From Fallopia convolvulus (taxonomy: Eukaryota; Streptophyta; Magnoliopsida; Caryophyllales; Polygonaceae): 64,000 nt of DNA. The stretch is from positions 3,329,484-3,393,483 of the forward strand of contig OZ024733.1 in assembly GCA_964016875.1 (NCBI GenBank), in the 5' to 3' direction. The notes under the pieces were generated by a model. The model searched no databases, had not been told where the DNA came from, and worked only from the letters and a program-made list of their open reading frames with translations. The translations under genes were made by a program, and so were the position numbers. Below are positions 10,882 through 21,753 of this stretch, piece after piece (positions within the stretch are counted from its first letter, which is position 1; each line of letters starts with the position of its first letter).

Positions 10882-13800
10882 ATGGAATCCTTTCCAAATT
10901 TAAAACCTTCTCTTCCCGCCGACGAAACTCCTGAGCTCGACCTCTACACCATCCCCTTCTCCTCCAGTATCTTCCCAAACCCTAACCCTAGATTCCCCGA
11001 TTGTTTTCGCCGCTCTGGTTTTGATTTCCTTCGTTTTCTGCCCTGCAGGTTGGTTCTCCTGGGACTCCATCCACGAGACCGAGAGATCTGCGCTCAGGGA
11101 GTTCTTCGACGCCTCCTCCTACTCCAGGTCCCCCAAGATCTACAAGGAATATCGCGATTTCATCATCTCTAAGCACAGAGAAGATCCCTCCCGTAAGCTC
11201 ACCTTTACCGACGTCCGGAAGTCGCTCGTCGGCGATGTCTCCCTCATCCGGAAAGTCTTCCTCTGCTTGGAGTCCTGGGGGCTTATCAACTTCAATGTCT
11301 CTTCTCCAGAGCCGGCGGCCGCGGAGCACGAAGATGAGCTGGGAGTGAGGGTGGAGGACGGGGTTCCCATTGGGGTCAAGGTTGTTGTCGCGCCTAATTC
11401 TCTCAAGCCCATGCCAGTACCGCCACCGCCTGCAGCTGTAGGGTCAAGGTTGTTGGGAGACGGGAACGGGTTCAGTTTGCCGCCTTTGGCCTCATATTCT
11501 GATGTGTTTGGGGATTTGAAGAGAGCAGAGGGGTTGGTTTGTGGGAATTGCAAGGTGAAATGCGATTCTAAGTATTACGAGAGTGCCAAGGTATTTGCTT
11601 TTCTTTTGTTCGAATTTGGCTCTTGGTGTTGAACTTGAACTCATAGTTTTGCCTTCTTGAAGAGGACTTAGGAGGATGCTATGATGGATAAATTTGTTCA
11701 CTTTATTTGAGATTAGTTCCATAACTCGCTAAGCTCAGTTTGTCAAATAAGCCTACTTGATGTTAAGATGTTCACTGATTTCCTCCATGCACTGATTTGT
11801 CTCATGGGAAGGTGTGTTTGATAAATCGCCCTAATAACGTTCTTTGTTGTGCTATCTGATAATATAACTTATGAGGCAATAGTTTGGTGATACGGATAAG
11901 TCAGTGTACTGGTCATATCCAAGCACACCGTAAATTGATTAGGTGACATCATTTATGGACATTGTGTCAACTTGACTCAGTATTCAGTATATAATAATAA
12001 TTGTTGAATCAGCAAGCCAAAGGTTCTTATAAACTAAGTTTCTCCACTGTTATAAGCAATCTAGTTTCTTTAATAAACTAAAATATCAGGAAAACAAGGC
12101 TTATATCCACCACCATGATTTTAGTCTACTCTTTGTGAAAATGTTAATGTAACTTTAGCATTGCAGGATAACTGTCTCATCTGCACGATATGCTTTGAGA
12201 AGGGACTATATGGGGAAAGCATGACTGCGGAAGATTTCAGTTTAAATGAACGCAAAGATAAAAATAGTGATCAAGGAGATCAATGGACTGAAGCAGAAAC
12301 TTTGCTTCTTTTGGAGTCTGTCTTGAAACACGGTGATGATTGGGATCTTGTTGCTCAGAGTGTTCATACCAAGACAAAATCTGAATGCATTTCAAGGCTT
12401 ATTGAGATGCCTTTTGGTGAGCTGATGCTTGGTTCCCATGGCAAGGCTTCATCTAAAGACATAGTGAATGTTACGAGTACCGCTGAAGAAATGAAACCTA
12501 CCAAAGATGATCCTCATGAGACTGATAGAATGGAGTATGCTTGTCATGAAGAGATAAAACATAAAGAAAATGGAGAACGAAATGGAGATGCCGGCCAGAG
12601 TCCTCTTCCAAAGAAGCAGCGCATTGATTCGTCACATCCTGATCGGCCACTGATGAAACAGGTGAGAGCTATCAAGTCCTCCACTTTCATTGTGCCCCAG
12701 TTCGTGGTGGTATGTTATAATACGGTTAACATCCTTTTGAGCTCAGAGAAGGTCTTGACCTTAATATATTAGTGATTGAATATGATCACCAAGTTCGAAA
12801 AAAGATGTAATATATACTAGGCACTTGGACAGTGTCCAAAAAGAAACTGGTTCTGATTTGGACTTCCTTTCCATGTGTGATATATATCCTTTTTGATGAA
12901 TACCTTGAGGTGGAAGCTCTACTAAGTCTTTGCTTGTTCTTAGGTGGCACTTATTTCTGATATGGTTGGCCCGAAAATTAAAGCTGCTGCAGTTGATGGT
13001 GCTGTCTCAACACTATGCATCGGAAACCCCCTCCTGGAGCAGATATTTTATTCCGAGGATGTTGTTTCAGCTGATGGGCTGCAATTTGGAAATTCGAATA
13101 TGGAGCTAGATAGGTCTCTTTAGTTCATGTTGAATAGTACGATTCTTTTCTTGGCTTCTGATTTATATATGATCCTTCACATGGTACTTACCTCTGAAAG
13201 CTTTCAGGCCATCCTGTTCAGTGGATTTAGAGATAAAAGATAATGTGGGTCCTCCTGGTAAGTAAACCGTCAAATCCTTTTTCAGGTTCTTCTTGTACTG
13301 TTTCATTTATGACAGTCTGCTAAACAGCTGTTCCAAGAGCTTAGCAATGACTCAATGACCAATGCATTAAACAGCTATTCCATTATTAACCTTATTTTGA
13401 ATTTATCTTATTTGGGGGGTTGGGATGAGGAAGGCAAACAGGGGATTATGTTAGTTTATACTGTTTCATTTATTGCAGTCTGCTAATATTTTAATCAGTC
13501 TGTTTAATGCATTGGTCATTGACTCATTGCTAAGAGACATAAGGTTACTAATGGAGCTCATATGTATTACTTTGTTGTAGATTGAGCTCTTAGTGATCAA
13601 TAATCTTTTGCAGGAGGTGATGAAAATGCACCAGAAAAGGATGTCATTCCTCTTCCTCTGCGAATGAGAGCTGCAGTAGCTACAGCTCTTGGAACAGCTG
13701 CTGCCCATGCTAGATTAATGGCCAATCATGAAGAGAGAGAGATGGAATTCTTGATTGCATCAGTTATTGAGACTCAGGTACAACCGTACAAGTATTTATC

Positions 13801-14098
13801 TTCTTAGAATTGTAAATAGTTACCTGATCTCATCCATTGTATATCTCAGTTCAATTCTTTTTAAAAAAAATTTTTATGTGGAAATGAGATGTCAACCTCC
13901 TTATCATTGGTCGAATTTCAACATGTGCTTCACCTTTAAAAACAGTTAAAGAAATTGCAATCTAAAGTAAAGCATTTTGAAGAACTGGAGCACATTATGG
14001 AGAAGGAACATGATGAACTACAGGAACTGAAAGAGTGTGTTGTTGCAGTGCGAATGGATATTTTAAAGAAGATTGTCAGTGATGGGATATCGAGATGA
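10882..14098 (+). CDS. SWI3A: SWI/SNF complex subunit SWI3A
   Basis: This encodes a scaffold subunit of plant SWI/SNF chromatin remodelling complexes, acting in the nucleus. Seven exons were joined by hand: 10882-10966, 11049-11590, 12167-12661, 12944-13113, 13208-13257, 13614-13777 and 13946-14098. All introns are GT-AG, and the frame is continuous for 552 residues. Arabidopsis SWI3A is slightly shorter. Domains in order: the SWI3A-type N-terminus ELDLYTIP; SWIRM at about 30-110 (SWFSWDSIHETER to LESWGLINF); a ZZ zinc finger at about 191-225 (CGNCKVKCD, CLICTICF) spanning intron 2; SANT at about 249-295 (WTEAETLLLLESVLKHGDDW); and a C-terminal coiled coil at about 475-545 (LPLRMRAAVATALG, then a Leu/Glu/Lys-rich helix) for dimerisation. 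ELDLYTIP and LLLLESVLKHGDDW favour SWI3A over SWI3B/C/D. The ATG at 10882 is the first in frame. A MULE ends 118 bp upstream. Confidence 0.93.
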
Positions 14099-14744
14099 AT
14101 AAAGCACATTCTTACGTGTGATATTTGGAGTTGATGCAAATCGACTGTATTTGGCACAACAGTTATTAGGCGACTCGCGTAACTCTTAGTTGTTTCCAGT
14201 TGCAAGTAAAATGCTTGTTTGGCATGAGCTAATCAGGCAATCTTAAAGATCTCCAGTGTAATTTCAAGCTGTTGGATATCCGCATTATTAGCCTTGTGTT
14301 ACATCTATTTCCCTTTCGTAATTATATGAATACGAGCTTCAGAATCTGAAAGAAACCGAGACCTTTTTTTGTTAGATTGGCTCGCGGTAGAACAAATGAA
14401 GACTTGTCATGTAACAAGTTGAATAGATTCGAAAGCTTACATGCATACTGTTATACACTTGGTTGTTTTGGAAGAATTATGCTCATTTTTGCAGCACCCT
14501 CTAGCAAATCAAGTATGTCGTGAATAATGCATCTATATGAATCATCCACTTCTATCTATGCGATTCTAGATGGATGTTAATATAGTGCATTTTCAACACT
14601 AGTTAGTTTTTTCCCCCTCTTTTTGCGAATGCTAAACCTGAATCTATTTTGTTATTACGCATCAATCATCTAATGTTAAATTTGGTTCGTGGAACATCAA
14701 TATTCAAGACATTTTGGTATTGTTGTGGAAGAAGAGGCGGCGGT
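14099..14744. other. SWI3A 3' flank
   Basis: AT-rich sequence after the SWI3A stop, presumably the 3' UTR and spacer. No frame of interest and no repeat was recognised. Confidence 0.5.
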
Positions 14745-15190
14745 TGAGGCGAGTAGTGAGCTCCGGATACAAGTCTTTGAAAAGAAGCCCCAGGGATATC
14801 CATTGGGGCACTCTGAAGTAGGCGTCACCACGACATCCACTTTCTAAAATTTGCTCCGCGCATTCTTCAACCGACGTTGCAACAAACTTTCATTTTTCCC
14901 TTCACGTGCACCCGCTACATTCAAACCCATCCCAAGATGTATGTATATGCCTTTTGTATGTAATGAGCCTTTTCGATCATTACCATGCTGGAGGTGTATG
15001 CACCCCTAGTTAGGCGAGTGTCGATCAAGCTGGAAGTGACTATCGTTATTCCCACGTCTCCTCCCATCTCCACCCGCAACGTTTCGTACAAGCTTATTAA
15101 ACCTGCTTTGCTCGCCTGCGTTATATATGTACACGTGTCTGTGAAATTATGTACGAAGAATATGTTATCAATCGAGCAGACCACTTAAAA
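14745..15190 (-). pseudogene. Steroleosin/HSD-like SDR, 3' exons
   Basis: The minus strand reads ASKAGLISLYETLRVEMG, then VGITIVTSSLIDTRLTRG, then after a break SVEECAEQILESGCRGDAYF and a WISLGLLFKDLYPEL end. This is the C-terminal half of plant 11-beta-hydroxysteroid dehydrogenase-like (steroleosin) short-chain dehydrogenases, oil-body or ER proteins that oxidise sterols with NAD(P). The position of the catalytic Tyr in YxxxK is Thr here (TQASK). Stops lie between the two blocks near 14890-14920. The 5' part lies at 18425-18620 on the same strand, so the gene is split by about 3.2 kb that includes an LTR element. It is almost certainly dead. Confidence 0.8.
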
Positions 15191-15329
15191 AATCTTATAG
15201 GTACGTTGTAGATGCTGGATTTTGGCATTGGGAGATTTCCGTTAGCAGAAGCAATCACTACGATCCTTCCTTTGCTCTTCCGCAAGTGTGGAATCGGAAA
15301 GTGTGTGTTGTGGAATGAACCCTAGAAGT

Positions 15330-15443
15330 TTGTTTCCTGAAATGAATTAATAATACACACTCGACCTAATTTAATAATCAATATTGACCGAGTGTGATGA
15401 TTAAATTAGGTTGAATGTGTATTATTAATTTATTTCAGGAAAC
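15330..15443. repeat. Foldback hairpin, about 43-bp arms
   Basis: TTTCCTGAAATGAATTAATA near 15333 is mirrored by its complement ending TTTATTTCAGGAAA near 15442. The arms are about 43 bp with a few mismatches, around a loop of about 24 bp. It lies inside the broken SDR gene. It could be a small foldback MITE; a small-RNA precursor is possible but has no independent support. Confidence 0.7.
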
Positions 15444-15989
15444 GAACATAATTATTTGCGTAAATTATTGCTTATCCATAATATAATAATACATGTTCAT
15501 GATAAATGCATTACTTGTTCGTTTCAATGTCTTAATTGTTCAATATTTATTACAAGAGAGAAAGCTTAGCATTAATGCTTATATAAACACAAGTGATATT
15601 AGAGGAGAGAGAAAAATTAGATGTGGAAACAATTATTTATTTTTCTTTTAATTCTGAAAAATCGTATCCATTAATTTGTTTAAATCCAAAGGCTGATGGG
15701 CCTCCTAATTATATACGCTAAGATGCCTCCTCACCTGATCTTAATCCTATATATATACATAGACGGTGCTAGGGGAGCTTGAGGGGGCTCGAACCCCTCC
15801 TTTGGTCGGGATAATTATTAGTATGTATTTTAAATTTTATGTTAAATATAGATAAATTTAACATAATTTGCATCAAGGACATGAAAATAAACTAGTCTAG
15901 ATGGTTGATTACTCAACTATGTATTCAATCCACCAAAGTTCAATTCCCAATAGTCCCATTTTAGGTTATTTTTCATTCACATTTAATGA

Positions 15990-16290
15990 TTTACCCCTAA
16001 AACAAAATTTTATTATTGAATAAGTATCAACTTTTTTTCATATTTAAGAATATTGACTAGTTAAATTCATCGACAATTCCCAAACTATTGACTTTATAGA
16101 AGAAATCGGGTTAATGCTTCCTTAATTAAAATAAATTTTTTATTAATATTTTCTTTCCAATATAATGTTTTCCTCCCTAAAACAAAATTTTATTTTTAAA
16201 TAAGTATCAATTTTTTCATATTTAAGATTATTGACTAGTTAAATTCGTCGATAATTCCCGAACTATTGACTTTATAGAAGAAATCAGTCC
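15990..16290 (+). repeat. Two direct copies of a roughly 115-bp unit
   Basis: About 15991-16108 and 16174-16288 share CCTAAAACAAAATTTTATT through GACTTTATAGAAGAAATC with scattered differences, separated by about 65 bp. The second copy ends at the border of the LTR element that follows. Noncoding. Confidence 0.75.
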
Positions 16291-16300
16291 CTTTCAATTT

Positions 16301-18309
16301 TGTTGGGTTTAAACTTAGTTTAAGATTCTGTCATAAAAGTATTTTCATAATAAATGAATGTTTGTTAGTAATGTCAAGTATAATTGTTAGAAAAAATGCA
16401 GAAAGTAAGGTTCTGTTTTAAGTCAAGAAGTTAATTAGGTTGGTTATTAAACTGTCATTACAGTAAGTTGAAGTCTGTTAATTGCAGTTAGAAGAAGTTA
16501 CTTTCTAATTGTATATAAGTGTATGTAATCGTGTCTGGTGTAAAATAGAGAGTCTCCAACTATTTTACACATAATAAAAGTATCTTTGTGTGTAAGAAAA
16601 ACAGATAGTTGTTGCAAGTTCAATGCAAAGAAAACGTGTTGAACGTCTATCTCTCTCTGTCTGAATTATTCTCTCTCTGTTTTTATGTATAAATTCAGTA
16701 AGAAATAGGCATTTATTTCTTCATTTGGTATCAGAGCATAATTGAAGAACATGTCGACGGGAAGTAATTCAGAGAATGAAGACCCAGGAAACATCACAAG
16801 GAATTCGGGTGATGGAGTTAGGATTAATGGAGAGAAAACCGTCTCTATTCAACATCCTATGCTTTCCAAGTGCAGCTACACCGTATGGGCCATTAAAATG
16901 GAGGTGTTTCTTACTGCACAAGGTTTATGGGATGCAGTGGAAGGGGCAGAACCAGTAGATGCCAAGAAAGATAAGGTGGCATTGGCGGCAATCTACCAAG
17001 CTATTGGAGAAGATGTGTTGCTGCAACTGGGCGCCAAGAAGAGTGCAAAGGAAGCATGGGATGTTATAAAGACGATGAATGAAGGGGCTGAAAGGATCAA
17101 ACAAGTAAGGATTCAAACTTTGTTGAGAGAGTTTGAGGGTCTGAAAATGAATGAGTCTGATCCAATTGATGAATTCACAAGTAAATTGAATATCAATGTT
17201 AGTAAACTAAGAAGTCTAGGACACAAGGTTGAAGAGGAGTTTGTTGTCAAGAAACTGCTTAGATCAACCTCCTCCAAGTTTATTCAAATCGCCACCACAA
17301 TGGAGGAATTTTGTGATCTCAAGGTGAAGAGCATAGATGAAGTCATTGGATCCTTAAAAGCTCATGAGGAAAGAATACAGGAATTTGGAGGAAAAAAATC
17401 TGGAAAGTGCACTTCTTACTCGGGCTGAGTGGAAGGCAAGAGAGAAGAAGAAGGGAAAATACAAGATCTCCAAGGATGAGGAAGATTCCCAAAGTGATGA
17501 AGAAGAACAAAAGCCCAAGAAGCATTTTGATAAGAGAAAGATCAGGTGTTTTTCATGTAGAAACATGGGACACTTCAAGTCGGAGTGTGATTTTAAGGAC
17601 AAAGAAGAGAAGGTGAATCTCACAATGAAAGGAGATGAGGAAGCACCTCCTCTATTGATGATTAAGCATGAAGAATGTCATCAAGAAGGTTTGTTGGCGC
17701 CAGAGAAAGTGTAAGGTGAAGATATTCATGAGATCAGTGAATGGTATCTGGATTTTGGCCCAAATAATCACACGAAAAGGGATCAAAATAGAAAAGGGAT
17801 CAAAACAGGGCTTGATTAGTCGGCTGTCTTGCTGACTTGTGTTGACACAAGAAATGCAGTTGTTTAAACTAAGTTTAAGGGGGTAAATATTGGGTTTAAA
17901 CTTAGTTTAAGATTCTGTCATAAAAGTATTTTCATAGTAAATGAATGTTTGTTAGTAATGTCAAGTATAATTGTTAGAAAAAATGCAGAAAGTAAGGTTC
18001 TGTTTTAAGTCAAGAAGTTAATTAGGTTAGTTATTAAACTGTCATAACAAAGTTGAAGTCTGTTAATTGCAGTTAAAAGAAGTTACTTTCTAATTGTATA
18101 TAAGTGTATGTAATCGTGTCTGGTGTAAAATAGAGAGTCTCCAACTATTTTACACATAATAAAAGTATCTTTGTGTGTAAGAAAAACAGATAGTTGTTGC
18201 AAGTTCAATGCAAAGAAAACGTGTTGAACGTCTATCTCTCTCTGTCTGAATTATTCTCTCTCTGTTTTTGTGTATAAATTCAGTAAGAAATAGGCATTTA
18301 GTTTCTTGA
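16301..18309 (+). mobile_element. Complete gag-only Ty1/copia LTR element (TR-GAG type)
   Basis: The LTRs at 16301-16723 and 17888-18309 differ by about ten substitutions and a short indel. They are flanked by a perfect 5-bp target duplication, AATTT (16296-16300 and 18310-18314). The tRNA-iMet primer site TGGTATCAGAGC is at 16726-16737, and a purine-rich tract (AAGGGGGTAAA) sits just before the 3' LTR. The 1.16 kb interior holds only gag; protease, integrase and RT are absent with no sign of a leftover fragment. This fits terminal-repeat retrotransposons with a GAG domain, which move using the enzymes of related full elements. It is inserted inside the SDR pseudogene. Confidence 0.9.
16751..17714 (+). 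pseudogene. Copia-type gag with zinc knuckle, one frameshift
   Basis: The gag starts at the ATG at 16751. An N-terminal capsid region (YTVWAIKMEVFLTAQGLW, AKEAWDVIKTMNEG, then VRIQTLLREFEGLKM) is followed by a basic linker and a CCHC zinc knuckle (CFSCRNMGHFKSEC) in a second frame, ending at 17714. The frame changes by one base at a run of seven A at 17392-17398 (family members read KNLESALLTRAEWK straight through). A lost A is the simplest cause; programmed slippage is not excluded. It forms virus-like particles that package element RNA. Confidence 0.85.
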
Positions 18310-18319
18310 AATTTGTTCT

Positions 18320-18412
18320 AAATCCGTCTTTATATATATATATATATTGGCCAATGTAAGTACTTATATATATACATACACACACATATATATATATACA
18401 TTGGCCAAAGTG
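18320..18412. repeat. TA-rich microsatellite with 12-bp inverted repeat
   Basis: TTGGCCAATGTA near 18350 and its exact complement TACATTGGCCAA near 18396 flank a (TA)/(CA) run. The 12-bp arms are perfect. It looks like a simple-repeat hairpin or the end of a small MITE. Confidence 0.6.
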
Positions 18413-18424
18413 TTAGATAGATTT

Positions 18425-18620
18425 TTTAATGGTCAAAATGCTGAGTGTTGGATACATTAGCGTTGACCCAGATGACATCCGAAGATCCTAATCCTTGAGC
18501 TCTATCGCTAACATGCTTGAGGTCATCATCCATGATGTTTATCAGAGCTAAACCAACTCCTCTCTTGCCATACTCATAAGCATGTTGCTTCAAGATAATT
18601 AAAGGAGTAATGAAACAAGT
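18425..18620 (-). pseudogene. Steroleosin/HSD-like SDR, 5' exon fragment
   Basis: AYEYGKRGVGLALI, DDLKHVSDRAQGLG and SDVIWVNANVS match the cofactor-binding exon of steroleosins (family: AYEYAKRGANLVLVARR then AADV). The glycine-rich motif upstream is missing, replaced by unrelated residues (ITPLIILKQ), and the frame ends shortly after. It has the same strand and correct order relative to the 3' exons at 14745-15190, so both belong to one broken gene. Confidence 0.75.
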
Positions 18621-18689
18621 GGAAGGATTAATCAACAACAATGCACACCCATGTACACGTGGATAATTAACCTAGCTGACATAGACAAC

Positions 18690-19150
18690 TAATCTCTATA
18701 CATCCCCTTCAAGTTGGAAAGTCTGCAAGATCGAACTTGATACTAAGGAAGAGATGTTGTCCACAAGCCAAAGCTTGCCAAAGCTTAATTTGGTCATTAT
18801 TTATGCCAGTCTAAGATGAGTAGAAATATGTGATGATTGTAAGAATCCGACCGTTTCCCGATGAACTTGATCTAGATGTTTTGTTCTCTTGTGAAAACAA
18901 GGTTTAGATGCATCTATTATAATGTCTTGCTATCACAAAAGAAACTAATGGGAAAAGACACCTCTAGATACAAATCCTTGAACAAATAACTTGTCCAAAG
19001 TAACTCAACTATAGCAGAGGTTGTGCTTTTATATCTTGCTTCTGTTGAACTCCAAGGCATAGTCATTTTGTTATTTCCAAAGAGACTAGTGAATGTTCCA
19101 AGAAAACATAAAAACCTATCAAGGGTCTTCTACTATAGCCAAACACGAAC
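18690..19150 (-). pseudogene. Copia RNase H / pol 3' end remnant
   Basis: Reading the minus strand from 19150 gives RRPLIGFYVFLGTFTSLFGN, WSSTEARYKSTTSAIVELLW, SFFCDSKTL, and in a shifted frame PCFHKRTKHL and LVSSSILQTFQLEGDV. These are the RNase H landmarks of copia pol: WSS.EAEY, CDN, H.RTKHIE and the L-GGV tail. Frameshifts and stops abound. It lies directly beside the SDR 5' exon, so an old copia insertion may also have helped break that gene. Confidence 0.7.
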
Positions 19151-20029
19151 GTGAATAAGAATTTATAAATTTCATAATTAGGGGCGGACCTTTTCCCAAT
19201 ATGAATCCCTTAAAATATAGCCTAACTACAAATTTAGTCTTTTCTTGATTTTTTAATATTTTCAATAACATACTAGAAATTTTGAGGAATTAGAAAGGAA
19301 AACACATTGGCTTACTGGTTTTATGGTTGGGGTTTATTAATACACTGTAATAGATGGTTGGATCAACTAATCTAAACTTCTTTTTTTATATAAATAAATT
19401 TATTTTTTTGGAGTAAAAGATAATCAGTTAGTCCAATTCTATGTGTTGAATCTTTTAATATTTTTAACGATTCTGAAGCTTAGACTCAATTCCTTTTCTT
19501 CTTCCATTAATTTCTAGGTCTGTCACTACTTGTAATTTTCAGGTCAAGTTGCATTGTTATGAAAAACCAAGTCATGTATGGGACAAATAAATTAATTTGG
19601 ACAAGCCTTTAGTAATACTTAGTGCCTACCATCAAAGACACTGCATTAGGTTGTAATTTCAACCCATTCTGAAGAGGAAATGATGTAGGTTTATGTTTTG
19701 TGCAGATTCAACACGTAAACGTGTTACCTACTACAATGAGGGAAACCTAACAAAGAAACAATCTTAACGCGTTAAACTCTTCAAACAAGATAAAACTCAA
19801 AGTAAAATGTAAGAAAGAATGTAAACTAGGAACGTGATCAATAGCTTGATTGTCGAATGATAATAATAGATTTATAGCAAAGCTTCTTCGAATTAAAAAA
19901 GAGCCGATTGAGCACTGGGCTTTAGTTTCTGTAACAATGAAAATCAGATTTTAGAGAGCTCGAGAGTGTGATTATGCTGTTTGCCAGTGAATCGATAATC
20001 CTCTCCTTCCGCTCTTAATGCGTTTTTAT
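19151..20029. other. Intergenic DNA, nothing recognised
   Basis: AT-rich, stops in all frames. The sequence at 19680-19980 could be the outer edge of the LTR that follows, but no boundary can be fixed. Confidence 0.4.
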
Positions 20030-21753
20030 ATTTGATATCCGCCTTTTTAGTTGTGTTTTTAGGGTGTGTTTTTAGTGTGTTTGAGTCTTTTTCTTTAGTT
20101 TTGTGTGTTTTTTTAGTCGTTTGTGTAGGTTTTCGTATTTTCTTAAGATATGGAGTCTACATAAACTTTGGTGGAGTTTTGTAGGTTTTTTGGAGCTGTT
20201 TGGAGCATATTTTAGGAGATGATGAGAAACCGAAGGAGAGCACTTATGGAATGAAGTGAAGATCAAGATGAAGCCAGGAAGGAACTCTATAGATCTGTTA
20301 CCGAGCTTAAAGAAGAAGAATCAAGGCAAAAACGAGGTGTAACGACCCCAATAATGAGGGAGACGTCCCGATTTCGAGCCAAATTACACACAATGTGGGT
20401 CGTTACCGAGGTACACAGGGTCGGTAATGAGGTGCTCAGGAAAGACAAAGTTTGGAAAATTCAGCAGAGTCCTACCGACCCTGACGAGGTCGGTACCAAG
20501 GCACTCAAAGTCGTTAGCGGACAGGAGAGTCGGCGCAATTAAAGGCTTTTTATCCCATTTCTTTATGTTATTAGATAGTTTTAAGGGATATATCTTTTAG
20601 AAGATTTATTTCCTTATAGATAGCTTTTAGTTTCTTTATAAATAGTCTTGTCCTAGCTTAGTTTTTCTTATCCTACAAGTTAGAGAATTTAGAGGGTAGA
20701 TGAGAGAGAGAGAGAGAGAGAGAGGAGGCGTGAGAGGTAGAGAAAGGGACGAATTTGTGGAGTTGCTTGGAAGACAAGTTTGTTTTGAATTCAATTTGTA
20801 AGCTTTTCTTTCTCTTTAATTCAATTGATTTGATTTCAGTTATGATTTGTGAGTAGTCTTTCTCTCTAAGGTTGGGGTAAACCCAATAATGGTTATGTAT
20901 GCTTGCTCTTGATCATGTTTTGATTGTGTTTATTGCATGAGTTTATTCTCTTGTCCTTAATCCTTGAAACGAAAGTAGAAAAAGAATTTCTCGTTCATAG
21001 TTGAAGCGAAAGCGGAAACCTTGAATCAGAATAGTGAACTTTGGGTTTTGAAGCGAAAGCGGATCAATCCTAGTTGAAGTAGAAGAGATAGATAGTGAAG
21101 TTTATTAATTTAGCGAAAGTTGATTGATTTACTTGCTTAGTTGACGAAAGTTGACGACTTTATGTGATAAAAGCATGATCTATGTGTTTCAGTAGCGTTT
21201 GCATGCATAATTATTGTTGTGAGGATACCAAAACCTTAGATTTTCTCTCTCTCTTGATAAAAACCCTAACTTTGTTGATTACTTGCGCTCTAAGTAAGAA
21301 CAAAACTTGGTAATGACATTCTCCCGTGGACGAACCTGACTCCCTTGTACTCAGCGAGGTCTTGATTATAAATTTATTTGTTGTCAAGAAACCCTCTCAA
21401 CAAATTGGCTTCGCTGCCGGGGAGATTTCAATTGTGTCAAGTTTTGTTCTTTTAGCGTTTTTTCGGGACATTGTCGAGTCGGTAACGACCCCCCGAGGGT
21501 CGGTACCGACCCTCTCGGCAAACCCAAATTTTCTTCTTTTTCTGTTTGTTTTCAAGCTCACTATCGAGTCGGTAAGGACCCTACCCAGGTCGGTACCGAC
21601 CCTATCGACATAACTCATTTTTTCCTTTTGAATTTTCGTTTACGAGATCACTGTAGGCTCGTTACCGACCCCCTGGGCCTCGGTACCGACCCTCTCTAAG
21701 AACCCGTTGTGCTTTTAATTTTTTTTTTCTGTTTTTGTTTTTGCTTTCAGTGC

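Noticed and set aside
11140..11553. 137-codon minus-strand frame
   Set aside because: Antisense of SWI3A exon 2, which has clear SWIRM homology on the plus strand.
13466..13708. 80-codon minus-strand frame
   Set aside because: It spans a SWI3A intron and exon 6 in antisense; no protein resemblance.
14985..15188. 67-codon plus-strand frame
   Set aside because: Antisense of the SDR pseudogene exon, which matches steroleosins on the minus strand.
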